39,209 nucleotides of DNA, from the NCBI GenBank assembly GCA_902599445.1, contig CACKFK010000016.1, forward strand, positions 1 to 39,209. Direction: 5' to 3'. Made by a program: the position numbers and the translations under genes. This DNA comes from an uncultured Alphaproteobacteria bacterium. Its GTDB lineage: Bacteria; Pseudomonadota; Alphaproteobacteria; Rhodobacterales; Rhodobacteraceae. A model generated the notes under the pieces. It searched no databases and was not told the origin of the DNA. It saw only the letters and a list, made by a program, of their open reading frames with translations. Of the stretch, positions 1 through 7,978 are shown piece by piece. The number at the start of each line of letters is the position of its first letter. Within the stretch, counting starts at the first letter, position 1.

Positions 1-2
1 TT

Positions 3-83
3 AAGGTTAGTAAAATGATTTTGAATCAAATAAATGGTTCTAATACAGTTGTGCCATTGAGGCATATGGAAATAATTAGATAA
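3..83 (+). CDS. 3' end of an unidentified protein (partial)
   Basis: One frame is open from the left edge to a TAA at 81-83 and would encode about 26 residues ending in VVPLRHMEIIR. It stops just before the gamma-glutamyltransferase gene on the same strand, as the tail of an upstream operon member would. I do not recognise the family from so short a tail. It could be chance, since the other two frames close early but 26 open codons is not remarkable. Confidence 0.35.
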   Translation, partial: KVSKMILNQINGSNTVVPLRHMEIIR

Positions 84-104
84 ACATGGGGTTTGATTGA
101 TCGG

Positions 105-1688
105 ATGAGAAATTATCAATTACCTGGAAGGTCCACAATTCATTCCCAACAAGGTATGGTCGCAACATCACACCCATTAGCAAGTAATGTGGGCATAGGC
201 ATATTAAAAAAAGGTGGAAATGCTGTAGATGCTGCTATAGCTATGGCACTTGTGCTGCCCTTATGCGAACCTCAATCAACAGGATTTTTTGGTGATGTCT
301 TTGCGCTTATCAAACCTTCTGGTTCAAAGAGTATAATAGGTTTAAATGGCTCAGGGAAATCTCCCGAGAATCTTACTTCTTCCTCCATAAGGTCAAAAGG
401 ACATGTTTGTATGCCCAATGCAGACGTCTGTACCATAACTTTACCAGGAGCTATTGCGGCATTTGATAGCTTACATAAGAAATTTGGAAAACTTGATCTT
501 GGTGACTTATGCGAACCTGCGATTTTTTACGCAGAAAATGGTGTTGTTGTTTCTCCAAGAGTTGCATTCGATTGGTCTTACTCAGCAAATGCTCTGAAGG
601 GTGCTGCTAGAGGTTTTTATTTGAATAGAGATAAACCATTCAAAGTTGGGGAAGTTTTTTTTGCTCCAGGTCAAGCTAAGATGCTTTCGGAGTTTTCAAA
701 GAAAGGCGCAGCTGGATTTTATGAAGGAGAGATAGCCAATGATTTAATAGTCTCACTTCAGAATTTGGGTGGCACACACTCTTTTGAAGATTTGGAAAAC
801 GTGCAAGCTGAATATGTTAATCCAATAACAGCCCAATTAGGAGATTATGAACTTGTTGAAATGCCTCCGAACGGTCAGGGAGTTACTGCTATTCTAATCA
901 GGAAAATACTAGAGCGATTTGATTTGAAGAACCTTAATCCAATTGGTGCTGAACGTGTTCATTTAGAAGCAGAAGCAGCTAAGATCGCTTACAGCGCTAG
1001 AAACAAATTAATAGCCGATCCAAATTTTTATAAATTTCCAATCGAGGAATTTATTTCCGAAGAAATAATCTCAAATCATGTGGCTAAAATAAACCCTAAT
1101 AAAGCTAGAGATCAGGAAATTGAAACTAGGGAAAACCCTCATACGGATACGGTATATTTAACAGTAATAGATGAAAACAGATGTATGGTATCATTAATAT
1201 TTTCAATCTTTAATAGTTTTGGCTCAGGTTATTCTTCTGAAAAGTTTGGATTATTATTTCATAATCGGGGAGCCGGTTTTTCATTGGAAAAGGGCCACCC
1301 AAATGAATTAGCGGGAGGAAAACGTCCTCTTCATACAATTATTCCAGGATTTTTAAAAAAGAAGAATGAATTCACCATGCCATTTGGGGTAATGGGTGGG
1401 CAGTATCAAGCAAACGGCCATGCCCGTCTTATCTCTAATATTATTGATCATGGCATGGATATTCAAAAAGCTATAGATTTTCCTAGGAGTTTTCCAGAGG
1501 CAGGCCATCTAAAATTAGAAGATGGTTATTCAAGTTCTATAGCTGCTGAACTGAAAAACAAAGGTCACAATATTTTAAGACCAGATAATCCAATAGGTGG
1601 AGCTCAGGCAATCATTTTTGACCATGTGACCGGAACTCTTAAAGGGGGATCTGATCCAAGAAAAGATGGGTGCGCATTAGGTTATTAA
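105..1688 (+). CDS. ggt: gamma-glutamyltransferase family protein (Ntn hydrolase)
   Basis: Predicted enzyme of the gamma-glutamyltranspeptidase family, which cleaves or transfers the gamma-glutamyl group of glutathione-like substrates. The N-terminus carries the family signature GMVATSHPLAS followed by GGNAVDAAIA. The self-cleavage nucleophile is the second Thr of HTDTVYLTVID, about residue 349 from the ATG at 105. This splits the chain into a large subunit of about 350 residues and a small one of about 180. Further conserved pieces are GGKRPLHTIIP and the oxyanion-type MGGQYQANGH. No signal peptide is visible, so this is probably a cytoplasmic YwrD-like member, not a periplasmic GGT. The frame opens with a TTG at 93, but the ATG at 105 fits the family N-terminus better. 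It converges on hspQ with only 15 bp between them. Confidence 0.88.
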   Translation: MRNYQLPGRSTIHSQQGMVATSHPLASNVGIGILKKGGNAVDAAIAMALVLPLCEPQSTGFFGDVFALIKPSGSKSIIGLNGSGKSPENLTSSSIRSKGHVCMPNADVCTITLPGAIAAFDSLHKKFGKLDLGDLCEPAIFYAENGVVVSPRVAFDWSYSANALKGAARGFYLNRDKPFKVGEVFFAPGQAKMLSEFSKKGAAGFYEGEIANDLIVSLQNLGGTHSFEDLENVQAEYVNPITAQLGDYELVEMPPNGQGVTAILIRKILERFDLKNLNPIGAERVHLEAEAAKIAYSARNKLIADPNFYKFPIEEFISEEIISNHVAKINPNKARDQEIETRENPHTDTVYLTVIDENRCMVSLIFSIFNSFGSGYSSEKFGLLFHNRGAGFSLEKGHPNELAGGKRPLHTIIPGFLKKKNEFTMPFGVMGGQYQANGHARLISNIIDHGMDIQKAIDFPRSFPEAGHLKLEDGYSSSIAAELKNKGHNILRPDNPIGGAQAIIFDHVTGTLKGGSDPRKDGCALGY

Positions 1689-1703
1689 TTAGACCAAACT
1701 ACT

Positions 1704-2030
1704 TTAATGGAGCCTATCTGTGAGGGTGTATTTTCCGTCTGACAAGTTCTCAAATAATTCAGATACCTCAGGGTGTTCTATTGGATCACCACTGTCATCA
1801 GGGAGGAGATTTTGCTCAGACACATAAGCAACGTAATAACTTGTATCATTTTCAGCCAGGAGGTGATAAAAAGGTTGATCTTTCTTAGGGCGATAGCTTT
1901 CTGGAATGGAATTCCACCATTCTTCAGTATTTGAAAAAGTAGGGTCCACATCAAAAACAACCCCTCGAAAGGGGTGAATTTTGTGTTTAACCACCGCACC
2001 TATAGAAAATTTTGCTTTTCTTTGTTCCAT
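1704..2030 (-). CDS. hspQ: HspQ family heat-shock protein (YccV-like, hemimethylated-DNA-binding fold)
   Basis: Small 108-residue protein of the HspQ/YccV family. In E. coli HspQ is a heat-induced factor that affects Lon-dependent proteolysis and was first described as binding hemimethylated oriC DNA. The sequence shows the family signatures IGAVVKHKIHPFRGVVFDVDP near the N-terminus, EEWWNSIP, then QPFYHLLAENDTSYYVAYVSEQNL. Length is normal for alphaproteobacterial members. It is divergent from the transglycosylase lipoprotein, and its upstream region contains a duplicated 10-bp motif. The function in this organism is inferred from family membership only. Confidence 0.9.
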   Translation of the reverse strand: MEQRKAKFSIGAVVKHKIHPFRGVVFDVDPTFSNTEEWWNSIPESYRPKKDQPFYHLLAENDTSYYVAYVSEQNLLPDDSGDPIEHPEVSELFENLSDGKYTLTDRLH

Positions 2031-2110
2031 CGTTAGACCTTACATCTAATTTGTATCTATATTTTCTTTTTCTGTCTACAAGGGATTCATTATATATTTT
2101 GTTAGACCTT
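2031..2110 (-). promoter_or_regulatory. direct repeat AAGGTCTAAC upstream of hspQ
   Basis: Read on the minus strand, AAGGTCTAAC occurs twice: once ending just before the hspQ start codon (about 2032-2041) and once about 68 bp further upstream (about 2101-2110). Between the copies lie an AT-rich stretch and a CTTGTAG/TATAGAT pair about 15 nt apart, which could be a heat-shock or housekeeping promoter. A spaced direct repeat around a promoter suggests an operator, but I know no regulator with this site. Confidence 0.3.
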
Positions 2111-2158
2111 TTATCTTTATGGTTATATATTTCATTCAAAGGGCAGTAAGATATTCTG

Positions 2159-2734
2159 ATGAAAATAAAATTATTCGCTTTAATGGCGCTTGTAGTAGTT
2201 CAGTCTTGCGGGATCTTAAACAGAGTACCAAGTTCTCAGTCTGATGCCTGTGATATATTAGAGCATAGAAGTTCTTGGCGGAGAGCAGTAAATGCTGCGA
2301 GCAAAAAATGGGGAGTGTCTCCTTCTTTACAGTTGGCGTTTATTAAGACAGAGTCTAACTTCAGGGCCAGAGCGAAAACACCACGGAAATATTTTCTTGG
2401 AATTATACCCACGGGACGGATATCCTCTGCCTATGGTTACGCTCAAGCACTGGATGGCACCTGGGATTGGTATCGCAAGGATAGTGGAAATCGATCAGGG
2501 AGTAGAACCAATTTTGCTGACGCTACAGATTTCATAGGCTGGTATGTCAATAAGACCAACGAAAAATTAAAACTCTCAAAGTCAAATGTTTACCGCCAAT
2601 ATTTGGCCTATCACCAAGGACATGCTGGTTATGCTAGTGGCCGATATAAGTCCAGTGATGCTATTCAAGCAGTAGCGAGGAGAACAGCTGACAATGCAAA
2701 GTTATTTAAGAGACAGCTTTCTAAATGTAATTGA
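2159..2734 (+). CDS. lipoprotein with transglycosylase SLT-like domain
   Basis: Predicted outer-membrane-anchored peptidoglycan lyase. The 191-residue protein starts with a short signal peptide ending in a lipobox-like VQSC (Cys17). The mature part has a lysozyme-like fold signature: WGVSPSLQLAFIKTESNFRARA, with Glu65 of the TES motif as the probable catalytic acid, then SAYGYAQALDGTWDWY and a later YLAYHQGHAGY. These match the SLT/transglycosylase superfamily variant common in alphaproteobacteria. It is divergent from hspQ and about 110 bp upstream of the F0 operon, with no obvious functional link to either. Activity on peptidoglycan is inferred from the fold and the retained Glu. Confidence 0.8.
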   Translation: MKIKLFALMALVVVQSCGILNRVPSSQSDACDILEHRSSWRRAVNAASKKWGVSPSLQLAFIKTESNFRARAKTPRKYFLGIIPTGRISSAYGYAQALDGTWDWYRKDSGNRSGSRTNFADATDFIGWYVNKTNEKLKLSKSNVYRQYLAYHQGHAGYASGRYKSSDAIQAVARRTADNAKLFKRQLSKCN

Positions 2735-2772
2735 GCAACCAAAAAATCTTCATTGTTTCAACTAATTTAAAC

Positions 2773-2802
2773 TTGACTATATGTGGGTGCCTTTATTAGG
2801 TT
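2773..2802 (+). promoter_or_regulatory. possible promoter of the F0 ATP synthase operon
   Basis: TTGACT at 2773-2778 is followed about 15-17 nt later by an AT-rich TATTAG/TTAGGT element, in the 110-bp gap before atpI. The -35 is good; the -10 is poor and the spacing ambiguous. Confidence 0.3.
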
Positions 2803-2844
2803 GCGGTTAATGAAAAGTGGTCATATGGTAACAAAAAACCTGAT

Positions 2845-3138
2845 ATGCCAAGCCAACATAAAAAGAATGGAGAATTAGAGAGCCTAGGTCAAAGATTAAG
2901 TAATGTTAAGGCCAAGGGAGCAAAAAGCCCACCAGACAATAAAGTCATCAGTTCCGCCAATATGGGTTGGAGAATGATTTTAGAATTAGTAGTTGGCATG
3001 TTGTTAGGTATTCTTCTAGGACTTGGTCTAGATTATTTGTTTGATACAAGACCAGTATTCTTGATAATAATGGCTTTGTTTGGTTTTGCGGGTGGTGTTA
3101 GGGCAATGATGAGAACTGCAAAGGAACTCGACAAATAA
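2845..3138 (+). CDS. atpI: ATP synthase accessory protein AtpI
   Basis: Small (97-residue) membrane protein at the head of the F0 cluster. AtpI-family proteins are non-structural partners thought to help c-ring assembly or Mg2+ supply. The first 40 residues are charged and soluble. They are followed by a helical hairpin: MILELVVGMLLGILLGLGLDYLF and VFLIIMALFGFAGGVRAM, with the family's Gly-rich spacing and a closing basic MMRTAKELDK. The ATG at 2845 has little ribosome-binding sequence. No better in-frame start exists upstream, so translation may depend on an unseen feature. It is followed by atpB after 77 bp. Confidence 0.88.
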   Translation: MPSQHKKNGELESLGQRLSNVKAKGAKSPPDNKVISSANMGWRMILELVVGMLLGILLGLGLDYLFDTRPVFLIIMALFGFAGGVRAMMRTAKELDK

Positions 3139-3215
3139 TGTATGAATTGTTAAATACATAGTAAAGATTAATGAGAATTTTATAGATAAGGCAGTTTGGT
3201 AATAGGACAAGAATA

Positions 3216-3965
3216 GTGGCAACTGGATCTGAAAGTAGTTTTGACATAAGGCCGATGGATCAATTCATCATTAGCCCCCTTTTTTCGGAAGGGGATCTCA
3301 ATTGGTATACCTTCACAAATCAATCCCTTTGGATGCTTATCGCTCTATTGGGCATCATAGGACTTTTTGTGTTTGGGATAAGGAAGGGAGATGTCGTTCC
3401 TGGTAGGATCCAATCAATTGCTGAAGTTGTTTACGTTTTTGTTCATAAAATGGTGGTGGATATTGCAGGACAGGAAGGTTTGAAATATTTCCCATACATC
3501 TTTTCATTATTTTTGCTGATTTTGTTCGGAAATGTTTTGGGACTTTTACCTTATAGCTTTACTTTTACTAGCCATATAGCTGTAACTGGAATTCTTGCAC
3601 TTTTAGTGTTCGTTTCAGTAACTGTTTTGGGATTTATTCGAAATGGAGTTAGGTTTTTGAGTTTATTCTGGATTTCGAGTGCTCCGCTGGCTTTAAGACC
3701 AGTATTATTAGTAATTGAAGTCATTTCTTATTTTGTAAGACCAGTCAGCCATTCAATAAGATTAGCTGGTAACATGATGGCTGGCCATGCTGTAATAAAG
3801 GTTTTTGCTGGATTTGCTGGAGTAATGGGTTTGGGGGCTATAGCACCAATATTTGCGATCGTTGCTGTCTATGGGTTAGAGATGTTGGTTGTGGTAATTC
3901 AAGCTTATGTTTTTACTATCTTGACTTGTGTTTATCTGAATGATGCATTGCATCCTGGTCATTAA
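3216..3965 (+). CDS. atpB: F0F1 ATP synthase subunit a
   Basis: Integral membrane stator subunit that forms the proton half-channels against the c-ring. At 249 residues it is the usual alphaproteobacterial length. It opens with the soluble [13 protein letters not shown] segment, then several membrane helices. The essential helix carries [12 protein letters not shown], in which Arg182 is the invariant arginine that faces the c-subunit carboxylate. The C-terminus contains the conserved [20 protein letters not shown]. The likely start is GTG. The neighbouring atpE begins 28 bp after the stop, so the two are almost certainly co-transcribed. Confidence 0.95.
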   Translation: MATGSESSFDIRPMDQFIISPLFSEGDLNWYTFTNQSLWMLIALLGIIGLFVFGIRKGDVVPGRIQSIAEVVYVFVHKMVVDIAGQEGLKYFPYIFSLFLLILFGNVLGLLPYSFTFTSHIAVTGILALLVFVSVTVLGFIRNGVRFLSLFWISSAPLALRPVLLVIEVISYFVRPVSHSIRLAGNMMAGHAVIKVFAGFAGVMGLGAIAPIFAIVAVYGLEMLVVVIQAYVFTILTCVYLNDALHPGH

Positions 3966-3993
3966 TTTTATTTTATCAAAAAAGGAGACTGAA

Positions 3994-4230
3994 ATGGAAG
4001 GTGAATTTGTAGAAATGGGTAAGCTCATTGGTGCAGGGTTGGCTTGTACTGGAATGGGTGGAGCAGCCGTTGGAGTTGGTCACGTTGTAGGAAATTTTTT
4101 GTCAGGAGCATTGAGAAATCCTAATGCGGCTGCTGGGCAAACTGCAACTATGTTTATAGGAATAGCTTTTGCAGAAGCTCTAGGCATTTTTAGTTTCTTG
4201 GTTGCATTACTCCTTATGTATGCCATGTAG
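3994..4230 (+). CDS. atpE: F0F1 ATP synthase subunit c
   Basis: Proteolipid of the rotating c-ring, 78 residues forming a helical hairpin. Helix 1 is rich in Gly ([22 protein letters not shown]), the polar loop is LRNPNA, and helix 2 has [15 protein letters not shown], where Glu61 is the proton- or ion-carrying carboxylate. The ATG at 3994 is chosen because AAAGGAG lies just upstream; a longer reading from 3940 would overlap atpB and add 18 residues foreign to the family. I see no clear Na+-binding signature, so H+ coupling is the default assumption. It lies between atpB and the two b-type subunits. Confidence 0.95.
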   Translation: MEGEFVEMGKLIGAGLACTGMGGAAVGVGHVVGNFLSGALRNPNAAAGQTATMFIGIAFAEALGIFSFLVALLLMYAM

Positions 4231-4299
4231 GTGTAAAGGTAGCGTAGTGTCTCCACAAAAAACCAAAATTATTTTCAGCAATGTAGTGAGGTATATTTT

Positions 4300-4770
4300 A
4301 TGGCAAGTGGCGTAGAGAAAGAAGCTACAGTGGGAATGCCTCAACTTGATTTTTCCAATTTTGATAATCAGGCTTTTTGGCTGGCAGTGTTTTTGGTTGC
4401 GGTCTTTATAGTCGTTAGGATTCTGGTGATGCCTCGAATGGAGGCAACACTTACTAATAGAAGAAAAATTATAGAGGAGGACATTCAGGAGGCGGAAGAA
4501 TTTAGGGATAAGGCTTTGGAAATAGAAAAAAATCTGAATCTTGAGTTGGATTCAGCGCGTGAGAAAGCTAATGAGATCCTACGTAGTACTAAAGATCAGA
4601 TAAAAGATAACACAATGGAAGCCTTATCTGACATAAATGAGAAAATTGATGAGATGGTGCAGGAATCGAATAACAACATTGACGACATAAAGAAAAAAGC
4701 AAGCAAGGATATTAAAGACTTATCAAAAAAATTAGCTCCAGAGATTGTGAAGGTAATTTTACCCGCTTAG
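4300..4770 (+). CDS. atpF': F0F1 ATP synthase subunit b' (second b-type stator)
   Basis: Peripheral-stalk subunit that pairs with subunit b to hold F1 stationary. The 156 residues comprise a short N-terminal tail (MPQLDFSNFDNQAFWLAVF), one membrane helix ending in VRILVMPRMEATLTNRR, and then a long charged alpha-helical, probably coiled-coil, region to the C-terminus. The PQLDF...FW start is the usual b' hallmark in alphaproteobacteria and cyanobacteria. A GAGGT motif precedes the ATG. It is followed 18 bp later by atpF. Presence of both b' and b means the stalk is a heterodimer and not the b2 homodimer of E. coli. Confidence 0.92.
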   Translation: MASGVEKEATVGMPQLDFSNFDNQAFWLAVFLVAVFIVVRILVMPRMEATLTNRRKIIEEDIQEAEEFRDKALEIEKNLNLELDSAREKANEILRSTKDQIKDNTMEALSDINEKIDEMVQESNNNIDDIKKKASKDIKDLSKKLAPEIVKVILPA

Positions 4771-4788
4771 CATTAGGTACTATAAAAC

Positions 4789-5409
4789 ATGAAAAAAGAA
4801 GTTTTAAAACTTAGTCAATTAACGCAAAAGAAAATATTTTGGAATAGGTCTTTTGGGATTTCAACTTTGGTTTCCCTATTTTGTTTTAATACATGTTTTG
4901 CTGCCAGTGATGCTCCTATGTTCAGTTTAGCCAATACAGATTTTGTTGTGGCAATAGCATTTGTTATATTTGTTGGCGTTTTAATATATTTTAAGGTTCC
5001 AAGGGTTATTGGTAACCTACTAGATAATAGGGCTGAAACTATTCGAAGTGAAATCGATGAAGCACACAAGTTATTGGAAGATGCAAAAACTTTGTTGGCC
5101 AAACTGGAACGAGAACATAAAGAGAATATAGCAAAGGGGCAGGATATAATCCAGGATGCCAAGTTGACCAGTAAAAAGATTCTTGAGGATTCTAAATCAG
5201 AAATTAAGGATGCTGTGGCTAGAAAACTAGCAATGGCCGAAAGGCAAATAAAAATAAATGAAAAAGAAGTAATAAATGCAATCAGGGGCGATTTGATAGA
5301 TGCAGCATTCAAAGCAGCACAAGAACAGATTGAGAAAAAAGTAGATCTGAAGTTATCCAATTCAGTTGTTGAAGAGTCAATTGACGAAATAGGCTCTAGA
5401 TTGTCTTGA
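4789..5409 (+). CDS. atpF: F0F1 ATP synthase subunit b
   Basis: The second stator subunit, 206 residues. The N-terminus is unusual compared with b': a basic stretch (KKIFWNRSF) and a hydrophobic stretch ending in CFAASDA resemble a cleavable signal peptide. Then comes the real membrane anchor DFVVAIAFVIFVGVLIYF. The rest, from VPRVIGNLLDNRAETI onward, is one long charged helix that would coil with b'. N-terminal extensions of this kind are known in alphaproteobacterial and mitochondrial b subunits. It is the last gene of the F0 cluster; the F1 genes (atpHAGDC) are not in this window. Confidence 0.92.
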   Translation: MKKEVLKLSQLTQKKIFWNRSFGISTLVSLFCFNTCFAASDAPMFSLANTDFVVAIAFVIFVGVLIYFKVPRVIGNLLDNRAETIRSEIDEAHKLLEDAKTLLAKLEREHKENIAKGQDIIQDAKLTSKKILEDSKSEIKDAVARKLAMAERQIKINEKEVINAIRGDLIDAAFKAAQEQIEKKVDLKLSNSVVEESIDEIGSRLS

Positions 5410-5531
5410 ACCTAACGATTCACTTATAGGAATCGACCGGTAGGTGTCATAGCAGAGATATTGTGGGTAGTTTTTTTGTCTACTGTCATACTTAAAAATT
5501 TAATAACTTACTATGGGCATTTATAGGTTTT

Positions 5532-6215
5532 TCAGGAAATTCTATTAGTTACTTTTGAAGTACTCTCATGATCTAAAAGTATTTTCTTTAAGCCCAAACC
5601 CCAGCGATATCCACCTAATTCACCGGATTTTCTCACAACTCGATGACAAGGAATAAAAAAGAAGATTGGATTTCCACCGATAGCTGTGCCAACAGCGCGG
5701 GCAGAACCAGACCTATTCAAGTCATTAGCAATATCAAGATATGTTCTTATTTCTCCACAATTAATTTTCAATAGTGCTCGCCAGACAATTGTTTGAAAAT
5801 GACTACCATAGGCTAGTACATAAAGTTTTTTTTTAACAAATATGGCATGGTGCCATAAGGTCTTCACTTTATTTGGAGACTCTTTCAATACACATGGAAA
5901 CCACTTTTTTCTTATTTCAGAAAGAAAATGGTTCCTAGCTTCGTAGGTGCAAACGGCAAAAGCTATTAGTGTTTTATTATAAAAGACTGAAAGCGTGGAG
6001 CCAAGGGAGGATTCATCATATGACCAAACTAGAGTACGCTCATTTATTGTTAGAATGCTTTTATCATTTTTTTTGCTTTGGAAATCAATGGTGATTCTAA
6101 TTCTATGATCATCACTAGTGGCCCTAGTTTTTTTTAGTTCCCGTCTGGGAATAAGTGTAGAAATTTGATTCCAATACAAATCCAGAGTAACGATGTCAGC
6201 TTCCTCCTTATACAC
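5532..6215 (-). CDS. ogt: methylated-DNA--protein-cysteine S-methyltransferase
   Basis: Suicide DNA-repair protein that moves a methyl group from O6-methylguanine (or O4-methylthymine) to its own cysteine. The 227 residues contain the catalytic FIPCHRVV, with Cys190 as acceptor, preceded by the DNA-binding helix region RAVGTAIGGNP and the segment GEIRTYLDIAN. The C-terminal methyltransferase domain follows an RNase-H-like N-terminal domain of about 110 residues. There is no Cys4 zinc domain as in full-length Ada, so it should not be a methylation-responsive regulator. It stands alone on the minus strand, divergent from the kinase gene. Confidence 0.92.
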   Translation of the reverse strand: MYKEEADIVTLDLYWNQISTLIPRRELKKTRATSDDHRIRITIDFQSKKNDKSILTINERTLVWSYDESSLGSTLSVFYNKTLIAFAVCTYEARNHFLSEIRKKWFPCVLKESPNKVKTLWHHAIFVKKKLYVLAYGSHFQTIVWRALLKINCGEIRTYLDIANDLNRSGSARAVGTAIGGNPIFFFIPCHRVVRKSGELGGYRWGLGLKKILLDHESTSKVTNRIS

Positions 6216-6321
6216 TGAGCAAACAACCTTATTTTAACACAAAAAAAACGTATAAATTGAATAGTAAATCTGATAAATGAAAAGCGTGTAAGTATAAATG
6301 TTTACGACGTATGGTAATTGG

Positions 6322-7305
6322 ATGGCTAAAGATTTTCAAGTGGTCGGTATCGGAAATGCTATAGTTGATATTTTCTCGCGGGTCGATGAAAGTTTCCTCA
6401 CGGAGAATAATATTAACAAAAATGTTATGACGTTAACCAGTTATGAAAGGGGCCAATTTCTACTAGAGCAGATAAATACTACTAAGCAAATTGCAGGAGG
6501 ATCAGCGGCAAATACAATCGTTGGCCTATCGCAGTTGGGAGTCAAGACAGCATACATGGGCAAAGTATGTACTGATGGACTAGGTGATTTTTTTGCCAAT
6601 GATTTAATGGACCATGGAGTTTTGTTTACTACACATAGAATTGAAGAATCTGAAAAATACTGCACAGGCCACTGTATTGTTCTGATAACACCGGATGGTG
6701 AACGCACTATGAATACTTATTTAGGGGTCACGGAATTTCTTTCTAAAGATGACTTGGATAATAAACTTTTGACTGGTTGTGAATGGCTTTATCTTGAGGG
6801 ATATAGGTACGATGGCTTGGATAGTAAGGAGGCATTTTCAATAGCCGTTAATGAAACAAAGGCTGCGGATGGAAAGATAGCGTTGTCTTTGTCAGATCCT
6901 TTTTGCGTTGAACGGCACAGAAGCGATTTTCTTGAAATCATCAAAGATGGAATAGATCTGGTTTTTTGCAATGAGTATGAGTTAATGTCGTTGTCTAAGG
7001 AAGAGGATTTTGATTCTGCTTTAAGAAAGGCCATACATTTTCCGTGCGAAATTGTATGTACGGCTTCTGCTAAGGGATCCTATGTTTCTGCGTCTGAAGG
7101 CTGGACACATATTCCAACAAAGGCAATTAAGCCTTATGATACCACCGGGGCAGGAGATTTATTTGCCTCAGGATTTTTGTTTGGACTAGTAACTGGTAAA
7201 GATAAATGTCAGTCAGGATTATTGGGGAATCGGTATGCTTCTGAAGTTATCCAAACTATGGGATGTAGGATTGATAAAGGTAAAATGTTAGAATTAAGAA
7301 GATAA
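6322..7305 (+). CDS. PfkB-family carbohydrate kinase, adenosine kinase-like
   Basis: Ribokinase/PfkB-family sugar or nucleoside kinase. The N-terminus VVGIGNAIVDI and the glycine-rich IAGGSAANTIVGLSQLG shape the substrate pocket. Near the C-terminus DTTGAGDLFASGF supplies the anion hole and the catalytic Asp of GAGD. This subgroup is usually annotated adenosine kinase in alphaproteobacteria, but substrate specificity cannot be read from the sequence. An upstream ATG at 6298 would add eight residues; the ATG at 6322 gives the typical short N-terminus, and neither has a good ribosome-binding site. It is followed 22 bp later by a HIT protein, which would fit adenosine-nucleotide metabolism. Confidence 0.85.
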   Translation: MAKDFQVVGIGNAIVDIFSRVDESFLTENNINKNVMTLTSYERGQFLLEQINTTKQIAGGSAANTIVGLSQLGVKTAYMGKVCTDGLGDFFANDLMDHGVLFTTHRIEESEKYCTGHCIVLITPDGERTMNTYLGVTEFLSKDDLDNKLLTGCEWLYLEGYRYDGLDSKEAFSIAVNETKAADGKIALSLSDPFCVERHRSDFLEIIKDGIDLVFCNEYELMSLSKEEDFDSALRKAIHFPCEIVCTASAKGSYVSASEGWTHIPTKAIKPYDTTGAGDLFASGFLFGLVTGKDKCQSGLLGNRYASEVIQTMGCRIDKGKMLELRR

Positions 7306-7327
7306 CTATGGAGAGGAGGTAAAGATT

Positions 7328-7705
7328 ATGGGCTATCAGTACGATAGGGAAAACATTTTTGCTAAGATATTAAGAAAGGAAATACCAAGTGAGACGGTGC
7401 ACGAGACAAAGCACAGTCTAGCCTTTAAGGATATCAACCCAGCTGCTCCAACACATATTTTGATCATTCCTAAAGGCTCTTACGTTAATTTTGACCATTT
7501 TGGTAGTGATGCATCAGAAGAAGAAATTATCGATTTCAATCAAACTGTCACAACGGTTATCCAACAAGCAAAATTAGACCCTAACTCAAATGGGGAAGGC
7601 TATAGGCTAATAACAAATACCGGCTTGAATGGGGTGCAGGAAGTTCCGCATCTGCACTTTCATTTGTTAGGGGGCAGAAACATGGGAACAATGGTAGTTA
7701 GATGA
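7328..7705 (+). CDS. HIT-family nucleotide-binding protein (HinT-like)
   Basis: Histidine-triad hydrolase of 125 residues. HinT enzymes hydrolyse adenosine phosphoramidates and acyl- or aminoacyl-adenylates. The diagnostic triad is HLHFHLLGGR near the C-terminus, with the middle histidine as nucleophile. The N-terminal IFAKILRKEIPSETVHETKHSLAFKDI is the classic HinT lead-in, and PTHILIIPKG follows. A strong GAGGAGGT precedes the ATG. It lies directly behind the adenosine-kinase-like gene, consistent with coupled adenosine nucleotide handling, although hinT genes occur in many contexts. Confidence 0.93.
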   Translation: MGYQYDRENIFAKILRKEIPSETVHETKHSLAFKDINPAAPTHILIIPKGSYVNFDHFGSDASEEEIIDFNQTVTTVIQQAKLDPNSNGEGYRLITNTGLNGVQEVPHLHFHLLGGRNMGTMVVR

Positions 7706-7725
7706 TTTTTGATGTTTTCATTAAG

Positions 7726-7742
7726 TATTCTTACGAAGAATA
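7726..7742. terminator. perfect 7-bp AT-rich hairpin after the HIT gene
   Basis: TATTCTT-ACG-AAGAATA is a perfect stem with a 3-nt loop, 21 bp after the HIT gene stop. It has no T-run behind it and is AT-rich, so it could be a weak terminator, an RNA-processing or stability element, or a protein-binding palindrome. Confidence 0.25.
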
Positions 7743-7789
7743 AATAAGTTAGTTGTTTTAAGACTTTAAAGACTTTGGGGGGTGGGAAT

Positions 7790-7978
7790 ATGACAGGTCA
7801 AGATTTAAGTAAGTCTGAGGTGGTCACTACTTTAAAGGTATCATGCAGTGGGGAATTGACCACTCCTTCTGAGGGTCATCCGCTTGTTTGGCTCCAGATA
7901 CCAGAAGACGTCGGCCATGTGTTTTGCCCTTATTGTGAGAAGAAGTTTATTTACGAAAAACAAGTAAATAATGGATAA
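7790..7978 (+). CDS. zinc-finger domain protein (CHCC type)
   Basis: A 62-residue protein of the CHCC zinc-finger family, the bacterial counterpart of the small complex I subunit NDUFS6. The presumed ligands are the Cys of KVSCSGE, the His of DVGHVFCPYC and the CPYC pair. The ATG at 7790 is chosen because GGGGGGTGGG lies immediately upstream; the open frame begins at a TTG inside that motif. The gene overlaps polA by 8 bp (ATGGATAA), so the two are probably translationally coupled. A role near respiratory complex I or Fe-S proteins is suggested by homology only. Confidence 0.85.
   Translation: MTGQDLSKSEVVTTLKVSCSGELTTPSEGHPLVWLQIPEDVGHVFCPYCEKKFIYEKQVNNG

Noticed and set aside
4815-5360. 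181-codon minus-strand open frame
   Set aside because: It lies entirely antisense to atpF, whose product is clearly conserved. The frame is open because of the Lys/Glu/Asp-rich helix on the other strand.
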